Part shown: piece after piece, positions 34,430 through 46,178 of the stretch
How positions within the stretch are numbered: position 1 is the stretch's first letter
How the letters are laid out: every line of letters begins with the position of its first letter
Assembly (NCBI GenBank): GCA_963920635.1
Contig: OY987307.1
Coordinates: 14,895,735-14,959,734 of the forward strand
Origin: Pseudeuparius sepicola
Taxonomy: Eukaryota > Arthropoda > Insecta > Coleoptera > Anthribidae
DNA length: 64,000 nucleotides
Direction of reading: 5' to 3'
Position numbers and translations under genes: made by a program
Notes under the pieces: generated by a model
What the model saw: only the letters and a program-made list of their open reading frames with translations
Databases searched by the model: none
What the model was told of the DNA's origin: nothing

Positions 34430-36062
34430 TGCCTCACTCGGCCTTCGGCCTCGTCGCGACAGGCTTCTTTTGGGTAACTCGCACGTGGGCTCTGCCGGCC
34501 ATTGCTCCTCGCTTCGCTCGTCGCGACAGGCTTCTTTTGAATGACTCGCGCGTGGGCTCTGCCGGCCATTGCTCCTCGCTTCGCTCGTCACGACAGGCTT
34601 CTTTTGGGTAACTCGCGCGTGGGCTCTGCCGTACATTGCTCCTCGCTTCGCTCGTCGCGACAGGCTTCTTTTGGGTAACTCGCGCGTGGGCTCTGCCGGA
34701 CATTGCTCCTCGCTTCGCTCGTCGCGACAGGCTTCTTTTGGGTAACTCGCGCGTGGGCTCTGCCGTACATTGTTCCTCGCTTCGCTCGTCGCGACAGGCT
34801 TCTTTTGGGTAACTCGCGCGTGGACTCTGCCGTACATTGCTCCTCGTTTCGCTCGTCGCGACAGGCTTCTTTTGGGTAACTCGCGCGTGGACTCTGCCGT
34901 ACATTGCTCCTCGTTTCGCTCGTCGCGACAGGCTTCTTTTGGGTAACTCGCGCGTGGGCTCTGCCGGCCATTGCTCCTCGCTTCGCTCGTCGCGACAGGC
35001 TTCTTTTGGGTAACTCGCGCGTGGGCTCTGCCGGCCATTGCTCCTCGCTTCGCTCGTCGCGACAGGCTTCTTTTGGGTAACTCGCGCGTGGGCTCTGCCG
35101 GCCATTGCTCCTCGCTTCGCTCGTCGCGACAGGCTTCTTTTGAATGACTCACGCGTGGGCTCTGCCGGCCATTGCTCTTCGCTTCGCTCGTCGCGACAGG
35201 CTTCTTTTGGGTAACTCGCGCGTGGGCTCTGCCGTACATTGCTCCTCACTTCGCTCGTCGCGACAGGCTTCTTTTGGGTAACTCGCGCGTGGGCTCTGCC
35301 GTACATTGCTCCTCGCTTCGCTCGTCGCGACAGGCTTCTTTTGGGTAACGCGTGGGCTCTGCCGGCCATTGCTCCTCGCTTCGCTCGTCGCGACAGGCTT
35401 CTTTTTGGTACTCGCGCGTGGGCTCTGCCGCACATTGCTCCTCGCTTCGCTCGTCGCGACAGGCTTCTTTTTTGTAACCCGCGCGTGGGCTCTGTCGGAT
35501 ATTGCTCCTCGCTTCGCTCGTCGCGACAGGCTTCTTTTAGGTAACTCGCGCGGGGGCTCTGCCGGCCATTGCTCCTCGCTTCGCTCGTCGCGACAGGCTT
35601 CTTTTGGTTAATTCGCGCGTGGGCTCTGCCGGCCATTGTTCTTCGCTTCGCTCGTCGCGACAGGTTTCTTTTGGGTAATTCGCGCGTGGGCTCTGCCGGC
35701 CATTGCTCCTCGCTTCGCTCGTCGTGACAGGCTTCATTTAGGTAACTCGCGCGTGGGCTCTGCCGGCCATTGTTCCTCGCTTCGCTCGTCGCGACAGGCT
35801 TCATTTAGGTAACTCGCGCGTGGGCTCTGCCGGCCATTGCTCCTCGCTTCGCTCGTCGCTACAGGCTTCTTTTGGGTAACTCGCGCGTGGGCTCTGCCGG
35901 CCATTGCTCCTCGCTTCGCTCGTCGCGACAGGCTTCTCTTAGGTAACTCGCGCGTGGGCTCTGCCGGACATTGCTCCTCGCTTCGCTCGTCGCGACGGGC
36001 TTCTTTTGGGTAACTCGCGCGTGGGCTCTGCCGGCCATTGCTCCTCACTTCGCTCGTCGCGA
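34430..36062. repeat. 67-bp GC-rich minisatellite, about 24 copies
   Basis: Unit contains CTCGCGCGTGGGCTCTGCC, then CTCGCTTCGCTCGTCGCGAC and AGGCTTCTTTTGGGTAA. Copies are about 67 bp apart from 34,478 to 36,014, one shortened near 35,349. On the minus strand the unit has no stop in any frame, and 67 is not a multiple of three, so all three frames stay open for long distances. These open frames are a consequence of the repeat. The palindrome GTCGCGAC occurs in each unit. Confidence 0.9.
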
Positions 36063-36129
36063 TTTGCTAAAATCCATATTTTCTAAGTAATCAAAGCTGC
36101 TGAGAAAAAATGTTTCAGGTAACTTTTTT

Positions 36130-39100
36130 TTGTTTTTCGGTGCTCTTCTCATACCAGCAGGAGGAAAGTCTCTAGCTCTGAAAATGAAAAAGTTTCCGTT
36201 GTTTTCTCTAAAATCAAGTAGGCGGGGAAATTTTCTTTATCGTCGTTTTTCTTCTATCCCCTCACCTATTCGATCGCCGCTGAAACGAAATTTTTACCTT
36301 GCCAAACAAAATAATTGTATCTGTTCTGGGAAAACCGAGTGTGCCATGGAAAAAATTTTTTTTCGATAATTTTTCCCTTGTCATATGGGGCCGATCAAAA
36401 AAAGCCGCAAGTCTCTATCTCTATTAATAAGAGAGTTATTCGCCTAAGAAAAATCCAAGTAGGCCATGGAAAAAAAAAATTTTCGGCGCAGCGTCATTTT
36501 TCATCCTCTACCTAACGCACTTTGTCCCGTCTTTCTATCTCGTCGCATAAAAAAGTTGTGTTTTCCGGCGAAATCGAGTAGGCCATGGAATTTTTTTTTT
36601 TCACATTTCTCAATCATTTCGCCCTGGCAACCCAACAAAGGAAACCCGGATCTCCTATCTCTAAAGATAGCAAAGTTGCACTTGTTCAGTCAAAATCGAG
36701 GTAGCCATGAACAATTTTCGTCATCCATTTTTTTTTCCTCTCCCTATCTGCTTACAATCAAAACAAACGGCAACCCCGTATCTCTAATGGCAGAGGAATA
36801 ACGGTCGCTTAAAGAATTTCGAGGTTATGTTGTATCGTAAATTTCCAACTAAATTCGCAGTCTGAAAGTCGTCCATAACCTAAGAGATGTTGTTTTGGCG
36901 GCAAAAATCAAAATTCCAACCCTCCGCGTCGACCGCTTCGAAAAAGCGCAATTATTCAACAGGTGTTCGGTAACTTGAAATTGTCACCCCCGTATACGTC
37001 CGTTTCGAAGTCGCAGATATTCAACAGGTGCGAGTTCTTCGGCTGGCGAAAAAATCCGCATGTCGACACCGCGTATATGCACCCTCAAGTGGCGGTTTGA
37101 CTTCCCGCCATAACCTCGAAGGCGCGACTGACGGCGAATCTAACCTCCGAAATGTATATCGTAAAATTCCACGGTGTTTCGCCCTTCACATTTTCCAGAA
37201 AGAGACACCCGGTACGCATTCGCAGTTCGAAATTTCTATAACCTCAAAGGCCCTTTTGCTTGGCAGTAACGTTAAGGCGAATTCTAACCTCCATCGTCCA
37301 GTTTCAAAGTGCAAAAATTCTCATATCGACACCAGGTACGCCTTCCCAAGTCGCATAGAGACGTCTAATCCTAACCTCTTGATCATTTCCTTTGCAGGCA
37401 ACACCCTTGACATTAGAACCTAACTGAATGTAGGTTAGCCATCATTTTGAAAGTATAAAAGTCTTGTATACCTAAGGGTTCTGAAAGAAAAAATCTTCTA
37501 AAAAACGGCTAAGTCCCGGGAATCTGTTTTAACGTTTTTCTTGAAAATCAAGTAATCTGGAAAAAATTGTTTCAAGTAACTTATATTTTCTGTCGCGTGC
37601 CCTTTACATCCCCGAAGGAACCAAGTTTCTACCTTTGAAAACGAAAAAGTTGCACGCGTTTCCTGGAAAATGCGGCAGGTGGATGAAAAATTTTTTTCGG
37701 GTAAAATATACAGGGTGTAGCGAGAAAGTGAGCTGCACTTTTCCGTTTTTCCCTATCTCCGAAAATGAAAAAGTTTCTCGTATTTTCTCGAAAACCAAGT
37801 AGGCGGGGAAAATTTCTTTCACGTCGGTTTCCTTCCTTTCCCGTACACATTCCATACCAGCGGAAGCGAAATTTTTATTTCGCCTAACAAAAGAGTTGTA
37901 TCTGTTCTGGGAAAACTGAGAGTGTCATAAGAAAAAAAATTATAGATAATTATCCCCTCGGAATTTGGAGTAGAAAAAACGAAGTCTGTATCTCTACGAA
38001 TAAAAAAGTTATACACGTCCAAAAAATCGTCAAAAACCATGGAAAATTTTCCTCGCATTTGGCATCGAAAAAATAAACAGTTTCTAGCTCTACTAATAAT
38101 AAAGTTATTCACCTCCGAAATGTATCGTAAAATTCCGCGTTGTTTCGCCCATCACGTTTTCCAGAAACAGACACTCGGTACGCATTCGCAGTTTGAAATG
38201 TCTATAACCTCAAAGGCCCTTTTGCTTGGCAGTAACGTGAAGGCGAATTCTAACTTCCCATCGTCCAGTTTAAAAGTGCAAAAATTCTCATATCGACACC
38301 AGGCACTTCTTCTCAAATCGCATATTGACGTATAATCCTAACCTCTAGATCATTTCCTTTGCTTTACACCCCTGTCATGGGAATCTAACCTGAATGTAGG
38401 TTAGCCATCATTTTGAAAGTATAAAAGTCTTGTATACCTGAGGGTTCTGAAAGAAAAAATCTTCTCAAAAAACGGTCAAGTCCCGGGAATCTGTTTTAAC
38501 GTTTTTCTTGAAAATCAAGTAGGCTGGAAAAAATTGTTTCAAGTAACTTATATTTTCTGTCGCGTGCCCTTTACATCGCCGAAGGAACCAAGTTTCTACC
38601 TTTGAAAACGAAAAAGTTGCACGCGTTTCCTCGAAAATGCGGCAGGTGGACGAAAAATTTTTTTCAGGTAAAATATACAGGGTGTTGCGAGAAAGTGAGC
38701 ACTTTTCCGTTTTCCCTATCTCCGAAAATGAAAACGTTTCGCGTATTTTCTCGAAAACCAAGTAGGCGGGGAAATTTTTTTCACGTCGGTTCCCTTTCTT
38801 CCCCGTACACATTCCATACCAGCAGAAGCGAAATTTTTATCTCGCCTAACAAAAGAGTTGTATCTGTTCTGGGAAAACTGAGAGTGTCATAAGAAAACAA
38901 ATTATCGATAATTATCCCCTCGGCATTTGGAGTAGAAAAAAAACGAAGTCTGTATCTCTACCAATAAAAAAGTTATACACGTCCAAAAAATCGTCAAAAA
39001 CCATGGAAAATTTTCCTCGCATTTGGCATCGAAAAAATAAACAGTCTCTATCTCCACTAATAATAAAGTTATTCACCTCCGAAATGTATGGTAAAATTCC

Positions 39101-42050
39101 GCGTTGTTTCGCCCATCACATTTTCCAGAAACAGACACTCGGTACGCATTCGCACTTTGAAATGTCTATAACCTCAAAAGCCCTTTTGTTTGGCAGTAAC
39201 GTGAAGGCGAATTCTAACTTCCCATCGTCCAATTTAAAAATGCAAAAATTCTCATATCGACACCAGGTACTTCTTCTCAAGTCGCATATTGACGTCTAAT
39301 CCTAACCTCTAGATCATTTGCTTTGCTTTACACCCCTGTCATGGGAATCTAACCTGAATGTAGGTTAACCATCATTTTGAAAGTATAAAAGTCTTGTATA
39401 CCTGAGGGTTCTGAAAGAAAAAATCTTCTCAAAAAACGGCTAAGTCCCGGGAATCTGTTTTAACGTTTTTCTTGAAAATCAAGTAGGCTGGAAAAAATTG
39501 TTTCAAGTAACTTATATTTTCTGTCGCGTGCCCTTTACATCGCCGAAGGAACCAAGTTTCTACCTTTGAAAACGAAAAAGTTGCACGCGTTTCCTCGAAA
39601 ATGCGGCAGGTGGACGAAAAATTTTTTCAGGTAAAATATACAGGGTGTTGCGAGAAAGTGAGCGTGCACTTTTCCGTTTTTCCCTATCTCCGAAAATGAA
39701 AAAGTTTCGCGTTTTTTCTCGAAAACCAAGTAGGCGGGTGAATTTTTTTTCACGTCGGTTCCCTTTCTTTCCCGTACACATTCCATACCAGCAGAAGCGA
39801 AATTTTTATCTCGCCAAACAAAAGAGTTGTGTCTGTTCTGGGAAAACCGAGCGTGCGTTGAAAAAATTTTCTTTTCGATAATTTTCCCCTTGGCATTCGG
39901 GGCCGATCGAAAAAAACCGGAAGTCTCTATCTCCACTAATGAGAAAGTTCATTTCGTTTGCAGGCAACACCCCTGTCATAGGAACCTAACCTGAATGTAG
40001 GTTAGCCATCATTTTGGAAGTATAAAAGTCTTGTATACCTGAGGGTTCTGAAAGAAAAAAATCTCAAAAAACGGCCAAGTCCCGGGAATCTGTTGTAAGA
40101 TTTTTCTCGAAAATCAAGTAGGCTGGGAAAAAATTGTTCCAAGTACCTTTTATTTTACGTTCGCGTGCCCTTTACATCCCCGAAGGAACCAAGTTTCTAC
40201 CTTTGAAAACGAAAAAGTCGCACGCGTCTTCTCTAAAATCCAGTAGGTGGACGAAAAATTTTTTTTCGGGTAAAATATACAGGGTGTTGCGAGAAAGTGA
40301 GCCTGCACTTTTCCGTTATTTCCTATCTCCGAAAATGAAAAAGTTGCGCGTATTTTCTCGAAAACCAAGTAGGCGGGGGAAATTTTTTCACGTCGGTTTC
40401 CTTCCTTTCCCGTACACATTCCATCCCAACAGAAAGGAAATTTTTATTTCGCTAAACAAAAGAGTGGTATCTGTTCTGGGACAACTGAGAGTGTCATAAG
40501 AAAAAACAAATTATCGATAATTATCCCCTCGGCATTTGGAGTAGAAAAAAAAACGAAGTCTTTATCTCTACCAATAAAAAAGATATACACGTCCAAAAAA
40601 TCGTCAAAAACCATGGAAAATTTTCCTCGCACTTGGCATCGAAAAAATAAACAGTCTCTATCCCCACTAATAATAAAGTTATTCACCTCCGAAATGTATT
40701 GTAAAATTCCGCGTTGTTTCGCCCATCACATTTTTCAGAAACAGACACCCGGTACGCATTGGCAGTTTGAAATGTCTATAACCTCAATGGCCCTTTTGCT
40801 TGGCAGTAACGTGAAGGCGAATTCTAACTTCCCATCGTCCAGTTTAAAAGTGCATAAATTCTCATATCGACACCAGGTACTTCTTCTCAAGTCGTATATT
40901 GACGTCTAATCCTAACCCCTAGATCATTTCCTTTGCTTTACACCCCTTTCATAGGAATCTAACCTGAATGTAGGTTAGCCGTCATTTTGAAAGTATAAAA
41001 GTCTTGTATACCTGAGGGTTCTGAAAGAAAAAATCTTCTCAAAAAACTGTCAAGTCCCGGGAATCTGTTTTAACGTTTTTCTTGAAAATCAAGTAGGCTG
41101 TAAAAAATTGTTTCAAGTAACTTATATTTTCTTTCGCGTGCCCTTTACATCCCCGAAGGAACCAAGTTTCTACCTTTGAAAACGAAAAAGTTGCACGCGT
41201 TTCCTCGAAGATGCGGCAGGCGGACGAAAAATTTTTTTCGGGTAAAATATACAGGGTGTTGCGAGAAAGTGAGCGTGCACTTTTCCGTTTTTCCCTATCC
41301 TCGAAAATCAAAAAGTTGCGTGTATTTTCTCGAAAACCAAGTAGGCGGGGGAAAATTTTTTCACGTCGGTTTCCTTTCTTTCCCGTACACATTACATAGC
41401 AGCAGAAGCGAAATTTTTATCTCGCCAAACAAAAGAGTTGTGTCTGATCTGGGAAATCTAGCGTGCGGTGGAAAAATTTTTCTTTTCGATAATTTTCACG
41501 TTGGCATTTGGGGCCGATCAAAAAAAACCGCAAGTCTCCATCTCTACTAATAAGAAAGTTATTGACTTAAGAAAAATCCAAGTAGGCCATGCAAAAAAAA
41601 ATTTTTCTGCGCAGCGTCATTTTACATCCTCTACCTAACGCACTTTGTCCCGTCTTTCTATCTCGTCGCATAAAAAAGTTGTGTTTTCCGGCGAAATCGA
41701 GTAGGCCATGGAAATTTTTTTTTCACCTTTCTCAATCACTTCGCCCTGGCAACCCAACAAAGGAAACCCGGATCTCCTATCACTAAAGATAGCAAAGTTG
41801 CATTTGTTTTGTCAAAATCGAGGTGGCCATGAAAAATTTTCGTCGTCCATTTTTTTCCTCTCCCCATCTGCTTACAATCAAAACAAACGGCAACCGCGTA
41901 TCTCTGACAGCATAGGAGTTACGGCCGCTTAAAGAATTTCGAGGTTATGTTGTGTCGTAAATTTCCGGTTGGAAATTAGTTAAATTCGCAGTCTGAAAGT
42001 CGTCCATAACCTAGGGGACGTTGTTTTGGCGGCAAAAATCAAATATTTTC
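36130..42050. repeat. Higher-order tandem repeats, about 970-bp unit
   Basis: The marker 'gaatgtaggttagcc' recurs near 37,427, 38,393, 39,356, 39,994 and 40,966, giving units of about 966, 963, 638 (internal deletion) and 972 bp plus a partial. Each unit contains 'tacagggtgttgcgagaaag', a buried CAGGGTG-type end, and shorter sub-repeats of the form 'tatctc...aaaaagtt...aagtaggc'. The flanking blocks 36,130-37,140 and 41,350-42,300 are also copies of each other. No real coding sequence. Confidence 0.85.
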
Positions 42051-42499
42051 GCCCATCGCATTTTCCAGAAAGAGACACCCGGTACGCATTCGCAGTTTGA
42101 AAGTTCTCCGTAACCTAAAAGACGGTTTTTTTTGGCGGCAAGAGTTCCAACCTTCCGCGTCGACCGCTTCGAAAAAAAACGCCAGCGTTCAACAGGTGCG
42201 CCTACTCTCGGTTCCGTTACCTCGAATTCTCACCCCCGTATCGTCCGGTTCGAAATTGCAAATATTCAACAGGTGTGGGTTTCGCCGAAACGACCCGAAC
42301 TCTTCCGAATCGCCTTCGGCCGGCCCGAAAATTCACATGTGGACGCCCGGTATGCACCCTCGAGTCGCGGTTTGAAAGCTCGCCGTAACCTAAAAGTGAG
42401 ATTTTTGGCGTACCTGACGGGAAATTCCAACCTCCGGCCTGTCGAAATATGAAAGTCGAAGAAATCTCATACCCGGCGGTTTCGAAAAAATCCGTCCGA

Positions 42500-43133
42500 G
42501 AAGCCTCCGGAACCACTCTCGGAAATTGCGTGTTTCTTCTTATTTCTCGATTTTTCCGGGGAGCCGGAGGCGTCCGAACCTGACCCGAAGACATGGAGGA
42601 AGCTTCAAAAATTGCGACCTCGCGGCCCCGAGCCTAAATAACGCGGCTACGGCCCGACGAAAAAGGCCAATTTCTGACAATCTCGCGACTTTTTTGACAA
42701 ATTTTTAGGCGCAGCGTGTTACATAAAAACGATCCGATTTCTCTCGGGAAAAAAGCTTAATATCTCTCGCATTTACCTCTTTAAAAATCCGAAAAAGTGT
42801 TAAATCTCTTCTCCGGACCTTCCCCTCCCTTCCCGTCGCGATTTCCTTCCCCCCACGACCCCGTTTAAAAATCATTTTCGCCCCGCTCCCGACCGAGACG
42901 GTTTTCGGTGGAACTGTCCCACCCTCGCGCCCGACCGCCGACGCCGGAGGACCGAAACTTACCCCCGCTTCTGGCGTCTTTTCTCGGCGAAGAGACGCTT
43001 TCGCGCCTCGAGAGTAGGGGCGTTCCATGAAGCGAGGACGGCCGGAGGCGCGCGTACCGCTCGGCGACCGCTTCGCGGCCGCCTCGCCGAGAAACGAATA
43101 CAGCAAGTCGACCCTTTTTCCGGCCCAAAACGA
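42500..43133. repeat. GC-rich 5' part of the Helitron-like element
   Basis: 42,505-42,680 matches 19,640-19,840. 42,780-43,110 is GC-rich and pyrimidine-rich with CG-rich palindromes such as CGCTTCGCGGCCGCC. Long frames here have simple composition and no recognisable domain. Confidence 0.55.
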
Positions 43134-43866
43134 TAATAGAAATGCAGTCAGCTATTAATATAGTACTAGAAATTTTGTATTCTTCACCTAATTTAAAATC
43201 AAGTTTTAAAGCAATTAAGCAAATTAAAATTGAATTGCACTCTTGCACATTTTTACCTAAATGGTCTAAAGATCTAAAATGCTTAAAAAATGTGTCAACC
43301 AACTACCTTAATGATATGTATGACTTAGGTTTGACAAATGGTAAATCAAAGAGTATAGCTTTAAGGTCAGACTGAATTATCGCTTTTTATTTTCATATTG
43401 ATCTTTTAATAATTGAATTGTAACTTCGTAATTGTCATAAGTAATTGTCATCGAGTTAATTACAGCAGCTGCTTCACCTTTTAAAGCTCCATTTGGATAA
43501 TTGAATTTTTGAACTTATCTAAATTAAGATTATCGTGAATTAGGGATTTGAATGTGTCAAAAAAAAATTAGACCAATTTTCAAAATCTCCTTGGAAATTA
43601 CTAATATTATTTTCGGGTCATTTTATGTTAATTTTGGGGCTATCATTACCACCAATCCAGCTTGAGGAAGGTGTCAATGCAACTGAATCACCTTTGGTTG
43701 TCAAAATTGAATCATATGATTTATTATTATTATTATTGCTGAAGATATTAAATCAAAATATTTCGTTTCGAATTCATCGCGTTCTTGATTTGTTGCTGAA
43801 TCGTGTTAATTTTGCCTTTACTCGACTGCGTTGAGCAATAAGTTTATTTATTTCGTCTTGAGGCAT
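43134..43866 (-). pseudogene. BEL/Pao gag, N-terminal part
   Basis: The probable gag ATG is at 43,866 (minus). The peptide starts with an 'INKLIAQRSRVKAKLTRF' type helix typical of BEL gag, and later has FQGDFENWSNFF and LVDTFFKHFRSLDHLG, as in the DUF1759 family. Several stops and shifts occur between about 43,580 and 43,380. At 43,134 the reading frame is cut inside a codon by the Helitron-like element and resumes at 34,247. Confidence 0.75.
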
Positions 43867-43897
43867 ATTTACAAGTTAAATTAATGAATGAGATATA

Positions 43898-45147
43898 CAG
43901 TGTGGCATGTTTGGAATGGAGACATCTCTGTAAAATTTTTATTTTTCATCCGATTTTAGCCATTTTTTTTTTCTAAAGATAGGTCATCAAAAATTCTTTT
44001 ACTTTGGTGCAAAATTTCAGGACTTAATCTCAATTTTCAAGGCCTACTACGAATTTTTTTCACGTAAAAAATGACGAAAATCTTTTAGCCATTTTTTTAT
44101 TTAAAATCTGACCCCACAACGTTAATCAGGACACCCTAAAAACCCCACATACCAAATTTGAATAAAAAATATACAGGGAGTTCCATTCTGCGGGTTGTCA
44201 AAGTTAAGCAAAATAGGAATTTTAAAGGTATCTGGCAAGTCAAGTGTGCCATGGAATCCCCTCAAAACACTTAAATGGTCAACAGGACCACTCAAAGTGT
44301 TGGTGTGCAAAGATTCAATACAACAGTAAACAGGGTATTTTTCTCTGGGCCATCTCAAAATGCTGAATTTTTATGATTTTTAATTTACACTGGTCATGAG
44401 TGCTCTGGAATTATTGAAAAAACATTAATAAACACAAAAGTAATTTATTTCTTTACAAAATGCCAACCAACAAATAAAAAAAAACAATTTAAATTATCGG
44501 ACCATACTCAATAAAGTCACTGTCTAAGATGATACATTTTCTGTGTTTCCTGTTGTGGCACACCAGCCACCTTAACGCATATGGACTTACTGACTGGCAG
44601 GCTTCTGTATTTTTAGACTTAGTTCGTTTATAGTGACTGGGGCGGTTTTGATACACTCGATTTAAAGTTCCAAAAAATTCTTTTTTTTTTCAGGTGGCAC
44701 AGAGAAAGACACTCTGTATATTTTTGAATTAGATCTTTGCACACCAATACTTTGAGTGGTCCTGTTGACCATTCAACTGTTTTGAGGGGATTACATGGCA
44801 CAGTTGACTTGCCAAATGCCTTTAAAATTCCTATTTTGCTCAACTTTGACAACCCGAAGAATGGAACTCCCTGTATATTTTTTATTCAAATTTGATATTT
44901 GGGGGTTTTATGGTGTCCTGATTAACGATGTGATGTCAGATTTTAAATAAAAAAAATCGCTAAATAATTTTCGTCATTTTTTACTCGAAAAAAAATTCAT
45001 AGTAGGCCTTGAAAATTGAGACTAAGACCTGAAGTTTTGCACCAAAGTAGAATTTTTTGTGACCTATCTTTAGAAAAAAAACCGGCTAAAATCGGATCAA
45101 AAATAACAATTTCACAGGGGTGTCTCCATTCCAAACGGGCCACACTG
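43898..45147. mobile_element. 1.25-kb CAGTGTG-type foldback element
   Basis: Ends CAGTGTGGCATGTTTGGAAT and its complement-like CCAAACGGGCCACACTG, TA on both sides (43,896-43,897; 45,148-45,149). Arms 43,898-44,340 and 44,640-45,147, spacer of about 300 bp. Inserted just upstream of the BEL/Pao gag start. Same family as the fragment at 1-482. Confidence 0.8.
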
Positions 45148-45397
45148 TATACCAAATAAACAGGTAAGTACACGATACACGAGAAATATATTGAGTTTCG
45201 TTATAATATTATTTGCGAGATATACAAGAAAGTTTCAGAGTTTCTTAATGAGAATTATTTAGGTGATTACAAGGAAAATATCAAATTGATTAACGACAAT
45301 ATTTTCGAGATCACGTGAAATATATAGAGTTTATTTTACAAAATTACGAGAAATATTAAATAATGATAGGCAATGCTGTAAACAAATGGAAAACAGT
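45148..45397. other. Unassigned AT-rich segment between two elements
   Basis: May be 5' leader or LTR of the BEL/Pao element, but no LTR ends, primer-binding site or matching copy were found. Confidence 0.3.
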
Positions 45398-45435
45398 ATT
45401 CTTATTACGTTTAAATCCACACACCAATACCGTTG

Positions 45436-45498
45436 TTTTTGCACTCGACGCGCGTTTCGCTAACTAAGTTAGCATCATCAGGAGATGATTAAAACTAA
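45436..45498 (-). ncRNA. Hammerhead-like motif, inverted 5' copy
   Basis: Exact inverse of the motif at 49,625-49,695: minus strand CTGATGAT, GCTAAC/GTTAGC hairpin, GAAACGCGCGTC. Lies in the inverted partial copy of Penelope-like element 1. Confidence 0.6.
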
Positions 45499-45639
45499 CC
45501 GCTTATTACTAACTTACTCTATTTATACTAAAACTACCTACTGTATTAATTCTCTACCTGTCAGTTTATTAGCATAAATAATGGACTGTAGGGGATGGGG
45601 CCCTTATCCTTATTTAAACTAAATTTACATCTGGAAATT

Positions 45640-46178
45640 TCCAGGCTTTCATAGGCATCTAATAATCTCCTGTCAGGTAGATATTTAATTAATTTTAAAT
45701 TGTCTATTGTTATCCTATGATTATTTTCAAAAGCATGTTCGGCAATGCTAGATTTTTCTAGATGACCGTATTTTAAATGTCCATGTGCTCATTGAATCTG
45801 GTTTTTATGGAACGTCTAGTTTGCCCAACATATTTTTTATTACAATCAGAACAACTAACTTCATATATTCCACTTCTTTCTAGAACATCAATCTTGTCCT
45901 TGGGGTTTCCTAATAGATGTTTAATATTATCGGAAGATTTATATACCATTTTAAGTCCTACATGATGAAATATTTTTTCCAAACCTCTCGTAAGCCGCGG
46001 ATTGTATGGAATGGAAATATACTTAGTACTATCAGGTTTTATTCTAAAAGTAGTGGAATCTTGGAGCTTCTTCTTATATTTATGTTTATTAATTAGCTTT
46101 CTAACTATGTTTGTGTCATAACCATTGGCTTGTGCTATATTCCTTATTCTAGTTTCTTCTATTTTATATTTTTCTGAA
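45640..46178 (-). pseudogene. Inverted partial copy of the Penelope-like ORF
   Basis: On the minus strand it repeats the linker and GIY-YIG part of the main ORF (GIYEVSCSDCNKKYVGQT, RSIKTRFNEHM) with few differences and a frame break after NEHM. It joins head to head with the main copy at 46,178/46,179. Confidence 0.8.

Larger units (their letters stand above)
34248..43133 (-). mobile_element. 8.9-kb Helitron-like element, non-autonomous
   Basis: The minus-strand 5' end is TCGTTTTGGGCC (from 43,133). The 3' end is a 13-bp hairpin (34,257-34,287, one bulged T, loop of 4), a 5-nt spacer and CTAG (34,248-34,251). The flanking host bases are A and T, with no duplication, and the interrupted BEL/Pao gag codon is rejoined exactly when the element is removed. 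TC start, hairpin, CTRR end and A/T target are the Helitron signature. No Rep/helicase gene is visible. The interior consists of a 67-bp GC-rich minisatellite (34,430-36,062), about 970-bp repeats (37,060-41,580), related flanking blocks, and a GC-rich 5' part (42,720-43,133). Confidence 0.75.
26369..43866 (-). mobile_element. BEL/Pao LTR retrotransposon, heavily interrupted
   Basis: Minus-strand order from high to low coordinate: gag start (43,866), gag DUF1759-like region to 43,134, remainder of gag (34,247-34,198; 33,014-32,820), protease (about 32,530-32,250), reverse transcriptase (32,294-29,650), RNase H/linker (about 29,350-29,200), integrase zinc-binding region (29,181-28,765) and the C-terminal DUF5641 domain (26,677-26,369). 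This is the BEL/Pao gene order. Insertions: Helitron-like (34,248-43,133), foldback (33,017-34,197), short palindrome (32,589-32,810), sequence at about 30,100-31,750, and a Penelope-like piece (26.9-28.7 kb, where the integrase core should be). Stops and frameshifts make it inactive. No LTR pair could be identified. Confidence 0.8.

Noticed and set aside
34133..35611. Several plus-strand frames of 60-130 codons in the same array
   Set aside because: Also produced by repetition of the GC-rich unit; no domain or codon preference.
34421..35804. Open frames of 456, 272 and 127 codons on the minus strand
   Set aside because: They lie in the 67-bp minisatellite, which lacks stops in all three minus frames. 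The peptide is just the unit read in rotating frames.
34430..42050. Tandem arrays as CRISPR or centromeric satellite
   Set aside because: Units are contiguous without unique spacers, eukaryotic context, and the arrays are bounded by transposon ends.
36130..42450. Many frames of 70-130 codons in the 970-bp repeats
   Set aside because: Present on both strands, Phe/Lys-rich from poly-A/T tracts, and varying between units; no conserved protein.
42700..43110. GC-rich patch as horizontally acquired bacterial DNA
   Set aside because: No bacterial gene is recognisable and it lies within the defined Helitron-like element, next to sequences repeated elsewhere in the window.
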